35,681 nucleotides of DNA from Thermoanaerobaculales bacterium (GCA_025456385.1 JALOKS010000002.1:1-35681), one strand, 5' to 3'. Shown: positions 23,155 to 31,093, counted from the stretch's first letter. Made by a program: numbers and translations. The notes: generated by a model not told the origin, from the letters alone.

Positions 23155-23260
23155 AAGTTTTGAGTTTCAAGTTTTGAGTTGTGAGTTGACCCCCGCCCAC
23201 CCGGGAAGTCCGAGGGGTAGGGTGGGAACTCAAAACTCAAAACTCGGAACTCGACACTCC
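23155..23260. repeat. Intergenic word-repeat element D (GTTTTGA words, inverted)
   Basis: The gap 23136-23261 is filled by an imperfect long hairpin. The left arm is made of GAGTTT/AAGTTTTGAGTT words (23155-23188) and the right arm of AACTCAAAACTCAAAACTCGG onward (23227-23258). Between them lie the core in antisense, CCCCGCCCACCCGGGAA (23191-23207), and GGTAGGGTGGGAAC. CCCACCC and GGGTGGG can pair, extending the stem. The AT-rich words contrast sharply with the surrounding genes. Confidence 0.82.
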
Positions 23261-23261
23261 G

Positions 23262-23975
23262 TCACCGTCCGGCCGGCGCCCCGGTCGGCCGCAGGGCGCC
23301 CGGCAGCTCGCCGGCCGCCTCGAGCATCGCTTCGTGGACCGCCTTCGCCGAGGCGGCCTCCAGCAGCCGCGCCAGGCGGGCGGGGTTGCGGACGATCCAG
23401 GCGAGGCGGGAGAGCCAGCGCAGGTGGAGTGCGTCGTTGCGCAGGGCGAGGAGGAAGAAGATGTTGGTCTTGCCCATGTCGGGCGAGCCGAAGACGACGC
23501 CGTCCTTCGAGCGCCCCATGGCGATGAACTGCCTGGGGAACTTGTCGGCGGCGCGGCGGCGGGCGTGCAGGAAGGCGACGCCCTCCGGGACGGTGGTCGG
23601 CACCAGGCGCTCGCGCGCGGCCAGGGCGGCCTCGAGCCAGCCCTGGTCCTCGACCAGGCCGAGCCCGGTGACGTGCGCGGCCATGGCGTGGATGACCTCC
23701 GGGCGGCTGGCGGCCTTGAGGTTCGGGAGGATGTGCTCGACGGTGAAGATCTCCTCGAGCGGCGCGTCGATCACCTCGCCGGGCGCCTTGCCGGAGGTCG
23801 CGACGGACTCCGAGGCCAGGGTGTCGAGGTACTCGTCGAGCAGCGCGCGCCGGAACCGCCACTGACCGCCGATCTTGACCCCCGGGATCTTGCCCTCGTG
23901 GGCGAGCCGGACCAGAGTCCGCTCGGCGAGCTTGAGGTACTCGGCAGCTTCCTTGGCGGTGAGATACGATTCCAT
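23262..23975 (-). CDS. HTH (excisionase-type) fused to PTS EIIA-like domain
   Basis: 237 residues from the ATG at 23975, which follows GAGGGGAG; the track start at 24152 is too far upstream. Residues 1-55 are a MerR/excisionase-type helix-turn-helix (YLTAKEAAEYLKLAERTLVRLAHEGKIPGVKIGGQWRFRR). Residues about 70-235 resemble the fructose/nitrogen-type EIIA domain: VPTTVPEGVAFLHARR with His137 at the phosphorylatable position, then FIAMGRSKDGVVFGSPD and NIFFLLALRND. In EIIA-Ntr the His follows Pro (IPHG); here it follows Leu. The fusion suggests a DNA-binding regulator switched by PTS-type phosphotransfer. No EI, HPr or sugar permease gene is nearby. A TTGACT-17-TATTCA promoter lies upstream. 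Confidence 0.82.
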   Translation of the reverse strand: MESYLTAKEAAEYLKLAERTLVRLAHEGKIPGVKIGGQWRFRRALLDEYLDTLASESVATSGKAPGEVIDAPLEEIFTVEHILPNLKAASRPEVIHAMAAHVTGLGLVEDQGWLEAALAARERLVPTTVPEGVAFLHARRRAADKFPRQFIAMGRSKDGVVFGSPDMGKTNIFFLLALRNDALHLRWLSRLAWIVRNPARLARLLEAASAKAVHEAMLEAAGELPGALRPTGAPAGR

Positions 23976-24015
23976 CTCGCTCCCCTCATGCCGACCGAAT
24001 GCGGCCATAAATGGC

Positions 24016-24044
24016 TGAATACTCCTTTCACAGAGGGAAGTCAA
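24016..24044 (-). promoter_or_regulatory. Predicted promoter of the HTH-EIIA gene
   Basis: Minus-strand TTGACT (24044-24039), a 17-nt spacer and TATTCA (24021-24016), 40 nt before the ATG. The rest of the 303-bp divergent gap holds a probable acpP promoter and one copy of the G-rich core (24130-24147), with no gene. Confidence 0.55.
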
Positions 24045-24059
24045 GGAAAGTTCCGCCTC

Positions 24060-24088
24060 TTGCGTGGCCTTCGGCTGTGTGCTATCAC
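24060..24088 (+). promoter_or_regulatory. Possible acpP promoter
   Basis: TTGCGT, a 17-nt spacer and TATCAC. It would give a long leader of about 185 nt containing CGGGGGTGGGTGGCAGGG (24130-24147), one copy of the intergenic core. Weak match. Confidence 0.3.
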
Positions 24089-24278
24089 GTGGGCCGTTCA
24101 AGCCCGCGGTTGCAGCCGCGCCGCGCGCTCGGGGGTGGGTGGCAGGGTACAAGGCCCGCAGCGTGCCGTCGCGTGAGCGGCGGATGCGGTTCCGGCCCCT
24201 GGGGTGACCGCCAGACGGTCCGGCGGCGCGATCGTGCGACAGACGCAGCCGAAAAGCACAGCTGGGGAGGAGTTGAGA

Positions 24279-24515
24279 ATGGACGTGGAAGCGAAGGTCA
24301 CGCAGATCATCGTTCAGCAGCTGGGTGTGGATGCCGCGAAGGTGACCGCCGAGGCGTCCTTCGTCGACGACCTCGGTGCCGACTCGCTCGACGTGGTCGA
24401 GCTCGTGATGGCCTTCGAGGAGGAGTTCGGGGTCGAGATCCCCGACGAGGCGGCGGAGAAGATCGCCACCGTCAAGGACGCGATCGAGTTCCTGAAGAAG
24501 AGCCAGGCAGGTTGA
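24279..24515 (+). CDS. acpP: Acyl carrier protein
   Basis: 78-residue acidic carrier that holds growing acyl chains of fatty acid synthesis on a 4'-phosphopantetheine arm. The attachment Ser is in [18 protein letters not shown], the most conserved ACP stretch. The start at ATG 24279 follows GGGGAGGAG at 6-7 nt; the upstream extension in the track is not ACP-like. Length and the acidic helix II ([18 protein letters not shown]) are standard. Its stop overlaps the fabF start (TGATG). fabD, fabG and fabH are not present on either side, so the cluster is reduced to the acpP-fabF pair. Confidence 0.97.
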   Translation: MDVEAKVTQIIVQQLGVDAAKVTAEASFVDDLGADSLDVVELVMAFEEEFGVEIPDEAAEKIATVKDAIEFLKKSQAG

Positions 24516-25753
24516 TGCCCCGGCGGGTGGTCGTCACCGGGGTCGGCCTGGTCACCCCTCTGGGGATCGGGACCGGGCCGACCTGGTCCGGCCTGGTGGC
24601 CGGCCGGAGCGGTGTCGCCACCATCACCAGGTTCGACGCCTCCGACTACCCGGTCCGCATCGCCGCCGAGGTCCGGGGCTTCGAGCCTGGGGACTGGATC
24701 GAGGCCAAGGAGGTCAAGAAGTTCGACCTCTTCGTGCACTACGCCCTGGCGGCCGCGCGGATGGCCCTCGAGCAGTCGGGCCTCGTGATCTCCGAGGCCA
24801 ACGCGACCCGGGTCGGCGTCGTCATCGGCTCCGGCATCGGCGGCTTCCCGCTCATCGAGCGGCAGCACGACATCCTGCGCGAGCGGGGCCCGAGGCGGGT
24901 GTCGCCCTTCTTCATCCCGGGCGCCATCATCAACATGTGCTCGGGGCTGATCAGCATCCAGACCGGCGCCAAGGGACCGAACATGGCGACCTGCACCGCC
25001 TGCTCGACCTCGGCGCACGCCATCGGCGACGCCCTGCTCTACATCCGCCACGGCTACGCCGACGCCATTATCGCCGGCGGTTCGGAGGCGGTGATCACGC
25101 CGATGCCGCTCGCGGGCTTCGCCTCGATGCGGGCCCTGTCGACCCGCAACGACGAGCCGGAGCGCGCCTCGCGGCCGTGGGACAAGGACCGTGACGGCTT
25201 CGTGATGGGCGAGGGCGCCGGCATCGTGCTCCTCGAGGAGCTGGAGCACGCGCGCCGGCGGGGGGCGCCGATCCTCGCCGAGGTGCTCGGCTTCGGCATG
25301 AACTCCGACGCCTACCACATCTCGGCACCCGCGGAGGACGCCGACGGAGCGATGCGGGTGATGCGCTCGGCGCTCGAGGACGCAGCCCGGCGCCCCGACG
25401 AGGTCGACTACATCAACGCCCACGGCACCTCCACGCCGGCCGGCGACGTCGTCGAGACGCGGGCCATCAAGGGCGTGTTCGGCGAGCACGCCCGACGGGT
25501 CATGGTCTCGTCGACGAAGTCGATGACCGGCCACCTGCTGGGTGCGTCCGGCGGCGTCGAGTTCGGCATCGTGGTGCAGGCCCTGCGAGAAGGCATCGTG
25601 CCGCCGACCGTCAACCTCGACGAGCCCGAGCCGGAGAACGACCTCGACTACGTGCCCCACGTGGCGCGCGAGGTCCCGGTCAAGCTGGCGCTGAGCAACT
25701 CCTTCGGCTTCGGCGGGACCAACGCCTGCCTGGTGGTCGGCCGCTTCGAGTGA
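24515..25753 (+). CDS. fabF: 3-oxoacyl-ACP synthase II (FabF)
   Basis: Elongating ketosynthase of type II fatty acid synthesis: it condenses malonyl-ACP with acyl-ACP. From the ATG overlapping the acpP stop it is 412 residues. The Cys-His-His triad is complete and falls on the same residue numbers as in E. coli FabF: Cys163 in TACSTSAHA, His303 in NAHGTSTPAGD and His340 in MTGHLLGASGG. The N-terminal RRVVVTGVGLVTPLG and C-terminal NSFGFGGTNACLV are family signatures. The track shows it only as part of a longer frame fused to upstream sequence. Confidence 0.97.
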   Translation: MPRRVVVTGVGLVTPLGIGTGPTWSGLVAGRSGVATITRFDASDYPVRIAAEVRGFEPGDWIEAKEVKKFDLFVHYALAAARMALEQSGLVISEANATRVGVVIGSGIGGFPLIERQHDILRERGPRRVSPFFIPGAIINMCSGLISIQTGAKGPNMATCTACSTSAHAIGDALLYIRHGYADAIIAGGSEAVITPMPLAGFASMRALSTRNDEPERASRPWDKDRDGFVMGEGAGIVLLEELEHARRRGAPILAEVLGFGMNSDAYHISAPAEDADGAMRVMRSALEDAARRPDEVDYINAHGTSTPAGDVVETRAIKGVFGEHARRVMVSSTKSMTGHLLGASGGVEFGIVVQALREGIVPPTVNLDEPEPENDLDYVPHVAREVPVKLALSNSFGFGGTNACLVVGRFE

Positions 25754-25814
25754 TCGCGGTGGCCGGCAGCACTCTCCGTCGGCGGACCGGCTGAGTTCGG
25801 CGCCGGAGACAGCG

Positions 25815-27635
25815 ATGCCGACGCAGCTCCGGGCCTGGATCGAGCGCTTCGCCCGCTTCGCGACCCGGGTCGATCTCTACAACTTCGGCCGCTGGCTGGT
25901 GCTGGCGCTGATCGTCGGCGTCGTCGCCGGGCTCGCCGGCACCCTCCTCACGTGGGGGGTGGACGGCGTCGGCTCGCTGCTCCTCGAGGGCGTCGCCGGC
26001 TTCGACGCCCCCGGCCACGGGGCGGCCGCCGATTCGACCTGGAGCGCGCCCCGCCGCCCCTGGCTGCTGCTCGTGGTGCTGCCGCTCGCCGGCCTGGCCG
26101 TGGGCTGGATCGTGCGCCGCTTCGCACCCGAGGCCGAGGGCCACGGCACCGACGCGGTGATCAACGCCTACCACCGCGGGCGGGCCGTCATCCGCCGCCG
26201 GGTGGTGCCGGTGAAGCTCCTGACCTCGATGCTGACCATCGGCTCCGGCGGCTCCGCCGGCCGCGAGGGCCCGGTCGCCCAGGTCGGGGCGGGCGTCGGC
26301 TCCTACCTCGCCGACCTCCTCCGCCTCGGGTACCACGACCGCCGGGTCCTGGTCATCGCGGGGGTCGCGGCGGGCGTCGGCGGCATGTTCCGGGCGCCGC
26401 TCGGCGCGGCCCTGTTCGCGGTCGAGGTGCTCTACTCGGACCCCGACTTCGAGTCCGAGGCCCTGATTCCGGCCATCATCTCGTCGATCGTTTCCTACGT
26501 CGTGGTGGCCTCCCTGACCGGCTGGAACGCCATCTTCGACACCGCCGACATCCGCTTCGCCCGCCCCCACGAGCTGCTCGCCTACCTGGTCCTGGGGATG
26601 GTGCTGGCCCTGATCGGGATGATCTACGTCAAGGTGTTCTACGGCATGCGCGACGGCTTCTTCGCGCGCCTGCCGATCCCGCCCTGGACGAAACCGGCGG
26701 TGGGGGGGCTGCTGCTCGCCCTGCTCGGCATCGCGGTGCCCCAGGTCCTCGGCGGCGGCTACGGCTGGCTGCAGCTGACGATCGACGGGCAGCTGCCCTT
26801 CGCGCTGCTCGCCATCCTCCTGCCGGCCAAGATCCTCGCCACCTCGCTGACGATCGGCTCCGGCGGCTCGGGCGGCGTGTTCGCACCGTCGCTCGTGATC
26901 GGCGGCGTCGCCGGTGCGGTCTTCGCCGGCCTGGCCGAGCGCGCGGCGCCCCAGCTCGCGCCGCCGACCGCCGCCTGCGTCCTCGTCGGCATGGGCGGCT
27001 TCTTCGCCGCGGTCGCCAAGGTCCCGGTCGCCTCGCTCATCATGGTGGCCGAGATGAGCGGCTCCTACGGCCTGCTGGTGCCGATGATGCTGGTGTCGTC
27101 GGTGGCCTACCTGCTGATGCGCGGGGTCAGCATCTACGAGCAGCAGGTTCCGGGGCGCATCGACTCGCCGGCCCACGTCGGCGAGTTCCAGATCGACGTT
27201 CTCGAGCGGCTGACGGTGCGCGAGGTCATGGACCCGAACCAGAAGGTCATCAGCGTCGCCCCCGGGGCGAGCTTCGACGAGGTGCTTGCGCTCCTCGCCG
27301 ATGCCGACCAGTACGCCTTCCCGGTGGTCAACGAGCGGGGCATGGTCGAGGGCATGTTTAGCATCAACGACGTGCGCCGCGTCATGGCGACCCCGGAGGT
27401 GTGGCCGTTGCTGGTCGCCTCCGACCTCGGGGTGACGGCGCACGGCATCGCCTACCTCGAGCCGGACGACGACCTCCACGCCGCCGTCCAGCGCTTCACC
27501 GCCCTGCGGCGGGAGATCCTGCCCGTGCTCGAGGGTCGGCCGCCGGCGCCGGTCATCGGCCTGCTGCGCCACCACCAGGTCATGGAGGCCTACGACCGCG
27601 AGCTGCGGCGCCTGCGCGAGGCCGCGGCCGACTGA
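25815..27635 (+). CDS. CLC-family chloride channel/transporter with tandem CBS domains
   Basis: 606 residues; about ten or more hydrophobic segments (25-440) followed by a CBS pair (about 468-600: VREVMDPNQKVISV and a second, weaker unit). CLC filter elements: EGHGTDAV (His110 where E. coli ClC has Ser107), GREGP with gating Glu151, GSGGVFAPS, and Tyr441 in SIYEQQV at the position of Tyr445. In PLGAALFAVEVLYSD, Glu204 aligns with Glu202 and Val205 with the proton glutamate Glu203. Val is common there in channels, so Cl-/H+ coupling is uncertain. CBS domains in this family usually sense adenine nucleotides. GGAG lies 7 nt before the ATG. It stands alone after fabF. Confidence 0.9.
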   Translation: MPTQLRAWIERFARFATRVDLYNFGRWLVLALIVGVVAGLAGTLLTWGVDGVGSLLLEGVAGFDAPGHGAAADSTWSAPRRPWLLLVVLPLAGLAVGWIVRRFAPEAEGHGTDAVINAYHRGRAVIRRRVVPVKLLTSMLTIGSGGSAGREGPVAQVGAGVGSYLADLLRLGYHDRRVLVIAGVAAGVGGMFRAPLGAALFAVEVLYSDPDFESEALIPAIISSIVSYVVVASLTGWNAIFDTADIRFARPHELLAYLVLGMVLALIGMIYVKVFYGMRDGFFARLPIPPWTKPAVGGLLLALLGIAVPQVLGGGYGWLQLTIDGQLPFALLAILLPAKILATSLTIGSGGSGGVFAPSLVIGGVAGAVFAGLAERAAPQLAPPTAACVLVGMGGFFAAVAKVPVASLIMVAEMSGSYGLLVPMMLVSSVAYLLMRGVSIYEQQVPGRIDSPAHVGEFQIDVLERLTVREVMDPNQKVISVAPGASFDEVLALLADADQYAFPVVNERGMVEGMFSINDVRRVMATPEVWPLLVASDLGVTAHGIAYLEPDDDLHAAVQRFTALRREILPVLEGRPPAPVIGLLRHHQVMEAYDRELRRLREAAAD

Positions 27636-27650
27636 GGCCGCGCCCGACGA

Positions 27651-27794
27651 CCCACCCGCGGTGGGGCGGAGGGGCAGAGGGGCGGAGGGGTCGTCGCCGC
27701 GGAGTCACGGTTGGAGGCGAACGAATCCTTCCCTGGTCCCCTCCGCCCCTCAGCTCATCAGCTCCTCTGCAGGGTGGTCGGGTGGGTGGCCCGG
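27651..27794. repeat. Intergenic word-repeat element F (GGGGCGGA words, inverted)
   Basis: The 225-bp gap between the CLC gene and etfB. Left arm: CCCACCCGCGG, then GGGGCGGA, GGGGCAGA, GGGGCGGA and GGGG. Right arm: CCCCTCCGCCCCTCAGCTCATCAGCTCCTC. It closes with the core CGGGTGGGTGGCCCGG (27779-27794), directly before the etfB promoter. Confidence 0.75.
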
Positions 27795-27797
27795 CGA

Positions 27798-27806
27798 TGC
27801 TACACT
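27798..27806 (+). promoter_or_regulatory. Extended -10 promoter of etfBA
   Basis: TGCTACACT is an extended -10 (TGn + TACACT). The -35 region falls in the G-rich core and has no good hexamer. The start of transcription would be about 27813. Confidence 0.5.
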
Positions 27807-27813
27807 GTGCGCC

Positions 27814-27829
27814 ATGAATGACCATTCAT
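27814..27829. promoter_or_regulatory. Palindromic operator candidate at the etfBA start site
   Basis: ATGAATGACCATTCAT is a perfect inverted repeat with 7-bp arms and a 2-nt centre. It sits on the predicted transcription start. The TGAATG/CATTCA half-sites resemble those bound by TetR-family fatty-acid regulators such as B. subtilis FadR, which controls etfBA there, though the spacing differs. No TetR gene is in the window. Confidence 0.5.
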
Positions 27830-27864
27830 TTCTCCATCAACCGAGTGAAGGAGGCATGCCGTGA
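27814..27864 (+). CDS. Possible 16-codon leader ORF overlapping etfB
   Basis: ATG 27814 opens MNDHSFLHQPSEGGMP and stops with TGA (27862-27864), overlapping the etfB GTG as GTGA. The ATG is 7 nt after the predicted -10, so it could be read only from a leaderless transcript. The GAAGGAGG serving etfB lies inside it. It may equally be a chance frame caused by the palindrome. Confidence 0.25.
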   Translation: MNDHSFLHQPSEGGMP

Positions 27865-28640
27865 ACTGTATCGTGTGCGTGGCCAGCGTTCCGGACACGG
27901 CGTCGGTCATCAAGCTCAAGGCCGACGGCACGGGCATCGACGAGTCGGGCATCAAGTGGATCGTCTCGCCCTACGACGAGTACGCGCTCGAGGCCGCCCT
28001 GCAGCTCACCGAGGCCAAGGGCGGCGAGGTCACCGTGGTCACCTACGGGCCGGCGGGGGCGGAGCCGGCGCTCCGGGACTGCCTCGCCCGTGGCGCCCAC
28101 AAGGCGGTCCACGTGCTCGGCGGCGAGAAGACCCTCGGTGACAGCTTCACCATCGCCAGGGTGCTGGCGGCGGCGATCAAGGGCCGCGCCCACGACCTCG
28201 TGCTGTGCGGCGTCAAGGGCGTCGGCACCGACTGCAGCCAGGTCGGACAGATGCTGGCCGAGCTCCTGGGCCTGCCGCACGTCGCCATCGTGACCGCGCT
28301 CGAGGTCGGCGAGGGCTCGCTCGCGGCCACCCGCGAGGTCGAAGGCGGCAAGGAGAAGGTCGAATGCCCGCTGCCGGCGCTGCTCACCTGCCAGAAGGGC
28401 CTCAACGAGCCGCGCTACGCGGCCCTCAAGGGCATCATGGCGGCGAAGAAGAAGCCGGTCGACAAGCTCGAGGTATCGAGCCTCGGCATCCAGGAAGGCG
28501 CCGACCTCTTCTACGCCGTCGCGCGCTTCGAGCTGCCGCCGGCGAAGTCGGCCGGCACCATCATCCAGGGCGAGAACGACCCGGCGGGCGCCGCGGCGCA
28601 GCTCGTGAAACTGCTTCGCGAAGAGGCGAAGGCGATCTAG
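27861..28640 (+). CDS. etfB: Electron transfer flavoprotein beta subunit
   Basis: Small subunit of the FAD/AMP-containing ETF that takes electrons from acyl-CoA and related dehydrogenases. It is 259 residues from GTG 27861, preceded by GAAGGAGG at 6 nt. Family stretches are clear: NCIVCVASVPDTASVIKLK at the start, KWIVSPYDEYALEAALQL, GVKGVGTDCSQVGQMLAELLGLP, and the EtfB signature VECPLPALLTCQKGLNEPRYAALKGIMAAKKKP. This layout fits the classical (non-bifurcating) group better than the FixA group, but I judge that by eye only. It is followed directly by etfA. No acyl-CoA dehydrogenase or ETF-quinone oxidoreductase gene is in the window. Confidence 0.96.
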   Translation: MNCIVCVASVPDTASVIKLKADGTGIDESGIKWIVSPYDEYALEAALQLTEAKGGEVTVVTYGPAGAEPALRDCLARGAHKAVHVLGGEKTLGDSFTIARVLAAAIKGRAHDLVLCGVKGVGTDCSQVGQMLAELLGLPHVAIVTALEVGEGSLAATREVEGGKEKVECPLPALLTCQKGLNEPRYAALKGIMAAKKKPVDKLEVSSLGIQEGADLFYAVARFELPPAKSAGTIIQGENDPAGAAAQLVKLLREEAKAI

Positions 28641-28650
28641 GGAGGCGATG

Positions 28651-29613
28651 ATGGCTGGCATTCTCGTGTTCGTGGAGCAGCGCGACGGTGAGATCCGCAA
28701 GGCATCGCTGCAGGCGGTGTCGGAGGCGAAACGCCACGGCGGAGCCGGCGGCGAGGTGACGGCGGTGCTGGTCGGCGCGGGGATCGGCGCTGCGGCGGCC
28801 GGCCTCGGCGCCTGGGGCGCCGCCCGGGTCTTCGTGGCCGACAACCCCGCCCTCGGCCTCTACTCGGCCGAGGGCTACACGGAAGCGGTGGCCGCTGCCG
28901 CCGCCAAGGCGCAGCCGTCGGCGATCTTCGTCGCCGGCACGGCGATGGGGCGGGACCTCGCGCCGCGGGTGGCGGCGCGCCTCGGCGTCGGCGCCATCGC
29001 CGACGTGGTCAAGCTCGCCCTCGACGGCGACGCCTTCACCGCGCGGCGCCCGATCTACTCCGGCAAGGCCTTCGCCGAGGCCACGACCGCCGGCAAGCGG
29101 CCGCAGGTCATCAGCCTGCGCCCGAACGTGTTCGCGGCCGAGGAGTCGGGCGGCAGCGCAGCGGTGGAGAGCCTCGACGGGCTCGGCCTGGCGATCCGCG
29201 CCGTCGTCAAGGAGCTGGTGAAGGCGGCGGGCGGCGAGCTCGACGTCGCCGAGGCCGACATCATCGTCTCCGGCGGCCGCGGCATCAAGGGTCCGGAGAA
29301 CTTCGCCCTCATCAAGTCGCTCGCCGACGCCCTCGGCGGCGCGGTCGGCGCCTCGCGCGCGGTGGTCGACGCGGGCTGGATCGCCCACTCGCACCAGGTC
29401 GGCCAGACCGGCAAGGTGGTGAGCCCCTCGCTGTACGTCGCCTGCGGCATCTCGGGCGCCATCCAGCACCTCGCCGGCATGAGCTCGTCGAAGATCATCG
29501 TCGCGATCAACAAGGACCCCGACGCGCCGATCTTCAAGATCGCCGACTACGGCATCGTCGGCGACCTCTTCGAGGTCATCCCGCCGATGGTGGCGGCCAT
29601 CAAGGCCCTGTAG
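28651..29613 (+). CDS. etfA: Electron transfer flavoprotein alpha subunit
   Basis: FAD-carrying subunit of ETF. Two ATGs are adjacent (28648 and 28651); the second has better spacing (5 nt) from GGAGG and gives 320 residues. The N-terminal domain ([27 protein letters not shown]) pairs with EtfB. The C-terminal FAD domain shows [66 protein letters not shown] and [20 protein letters not shown], the standard FAD-binding signature. Etf genes start 10 bp apart, so the subunits should be co-translated. Two strong hairpins follow its stop. Confidence 0.97.
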   Translation: MAGILVFVEQRDGEIRKASLQAVSEAKRHGGAGGEVTAVLVGAGIGAAAAGLGAWGAARVFVADNPALGLYSAEGYTEAVAAAAAKAQPSAIFVAGTAMGRDLAPRVAARLGVGAIADVVKLALDGDAFTARRPIYSGKAFAEATTAGKRPQVISLRPNVFAAEESGGSAAVESLDGLGLAIRAVVKELVKAAGGELDVAEADIIVSGGRGIKGPENFALIKSLADALGGAVGASRAVVDAGWIAHSHQVGQTGKVVSPSLYVACGISGAIQHLAGMSSSKIIVAINKDPDAPIFKIADYGIVGDLFEVIPPMVAAIKAL

Positions 29614-29663
29614 GACGATCCGCTCGTCACCAACTCGACGGCGGGCTCCGGCCCGCCGTTTCC

Positions 29664-29706
29664 TTTCCCGCGTCCGTGTCCGCGTCCGAATCCGCGTCCG
29701 AATGCC
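29664..29706 (+). repeat. GTCCG-word run downstream of etfA
   Basis: CCCGCGTCCGTGTCCGCGTCCGAATCCGCGTCCGAATGCC has a 6-nt period (CGTCCG, TGTCCG, CGTCCG, AATCCG). Similar words occur in element B, 16 kb away. Confidence 0.65.
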
Positions 29707-29710
29707 CACC

Positions 29711-29733
29711 GGCCGCGGACCGGGTCCGCGGCC
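29711..29733 (+). terminator. Perfect 10-bp GC hairpin after etfA
   Basis: GGCCGCGGAC, a 3-nt loop (CGG), then GTCCGCGGCC. This is the first of two adjacent strong hairpins and probably terminates the etfBA transcript, although no U-tract follows. Confidence 0.5.
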
Positions 29734-29746
29734 ATGCGGACTCGGC

Positions 29747-29786
29747 CAGCAGGACCTCCGAACGCGAGCGTTCTGAGGTCCTGCCG
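29747..29786 (+). terminator. 19-bp hairpin after etfA
   Basis: CAGCAGGACCTCCGAACGC and GCGTTCTGAGGTCCTGCCG pair with only two mismatches around a GA loop. It lies 14 nt after the first hairpin. A second terminator or RNA-processing stem is likely. Confidence 0.5.
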
Positions 29787-29862
29787 ACCTCGTCCGCGCC
29801 GCGCCTGCGGCGCGCCGGCGGGCACCTCACTGAGAGGCTCGTCGATGAACGTCCCGCCCCCG

Positions 29863-29876
29863 CCCCCCCCCCCCCC
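29863..29876 (+). repeat. Homopolymer of 14 C
   Basis: An uninterrupted C14 tract, preceded by GCCCCCG, in the etfA-glyQ gap. The length may vary or be misread in assembly. Confidence 0.8.
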
Positions 29877-29879
29877 ACC

Positions 29880-29920
29880 CTCGGAAATCCGTCGTGCGCG
29901 GCGCACGACGGATTTCCGAG
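29880..29920. repeat. 41-bp perfect palindrome
   Basis: CTCGGAAATCCGTCGTGCGC, a single G, then GCGCACGACGGATTTCCGAG: 20-bp arms with no mismatch and a 1-nt centre. It is followed by a 36-38 nt direct repeat beginning GATTTCCGAGAGCCGGAG (29911-29946; second copy GATTTTCCGAGAGCCGGAG at 29994-30031). It also contains the GGAAATCCG word repeated at 30076. Confidence 0.85.
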
Positions 29921-30057
29921 AGCCGGAGGTGTTCATAACCTGGCGCCGGGGTCACCTCCGATACCGTTTGGCACGACGGTCTGTGGCCTTCGCGATTTTC
30001 CGAGAGCCGGAGTTGTTTTGGACTTTGGCGCTCGCGGCTTCGATGAGCTGCTTCTGA

Positions 30058-30097
30058 GGGTGGGTGGGCGGGAAGTCCGAAATCCGAAATCCGAAAT
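30058..30097 (+). repeat. Word-repeat element E: G-quadruplex core plus TCCGAAA x3
   Basis: GGGTGGGTGGGCGGG (30058-30072) is the G-rich core in a form with four GGG tracts and single-base loops. It is followed by three perfect TCCGAAA units (30076-30096). It lies 60 bp upstream of the glyQ -10. The 595-bp etfA-glyQ gap (29614-30208) otherwise has no gene. Confidence 0.8.
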
Positions 30098-30156
30098 GGT
30101 CGGACGGGTGGACGGACCGGTCGTTTTCGGTTCATCGCCTCCCAATCCCGCCGCCA

Positions 30157-30165
30157 TGGTATATT
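30157..30165 (+). promoter_or_regulatory. Extended -10 promoter of glyQS
   Basis: TGGTATATT is an extended -10 (TGn + TATATT) with no clear -35. The start would be near 30172. This leaves room for the GGAGG-led GTG at 30209, and also for a leaderless GTG at 30176. Confidence 0.5.
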
Positions 30166-30208
30166 TTCCGCTCGCGTGGCCCGCCCGCGGCAGGGCCCCG
30201 GAGGCACC

Positions 30209-31092
<884 letters not shown>

Positions 31093-31093
<1 letters not shown>

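Noticed and set aside
29614-30208. T-box leader for glyQS
   Set aside because: I find no T-box sequence or specifier-loop arrangement, and the extended -10 sits only about 40 nt before the start.
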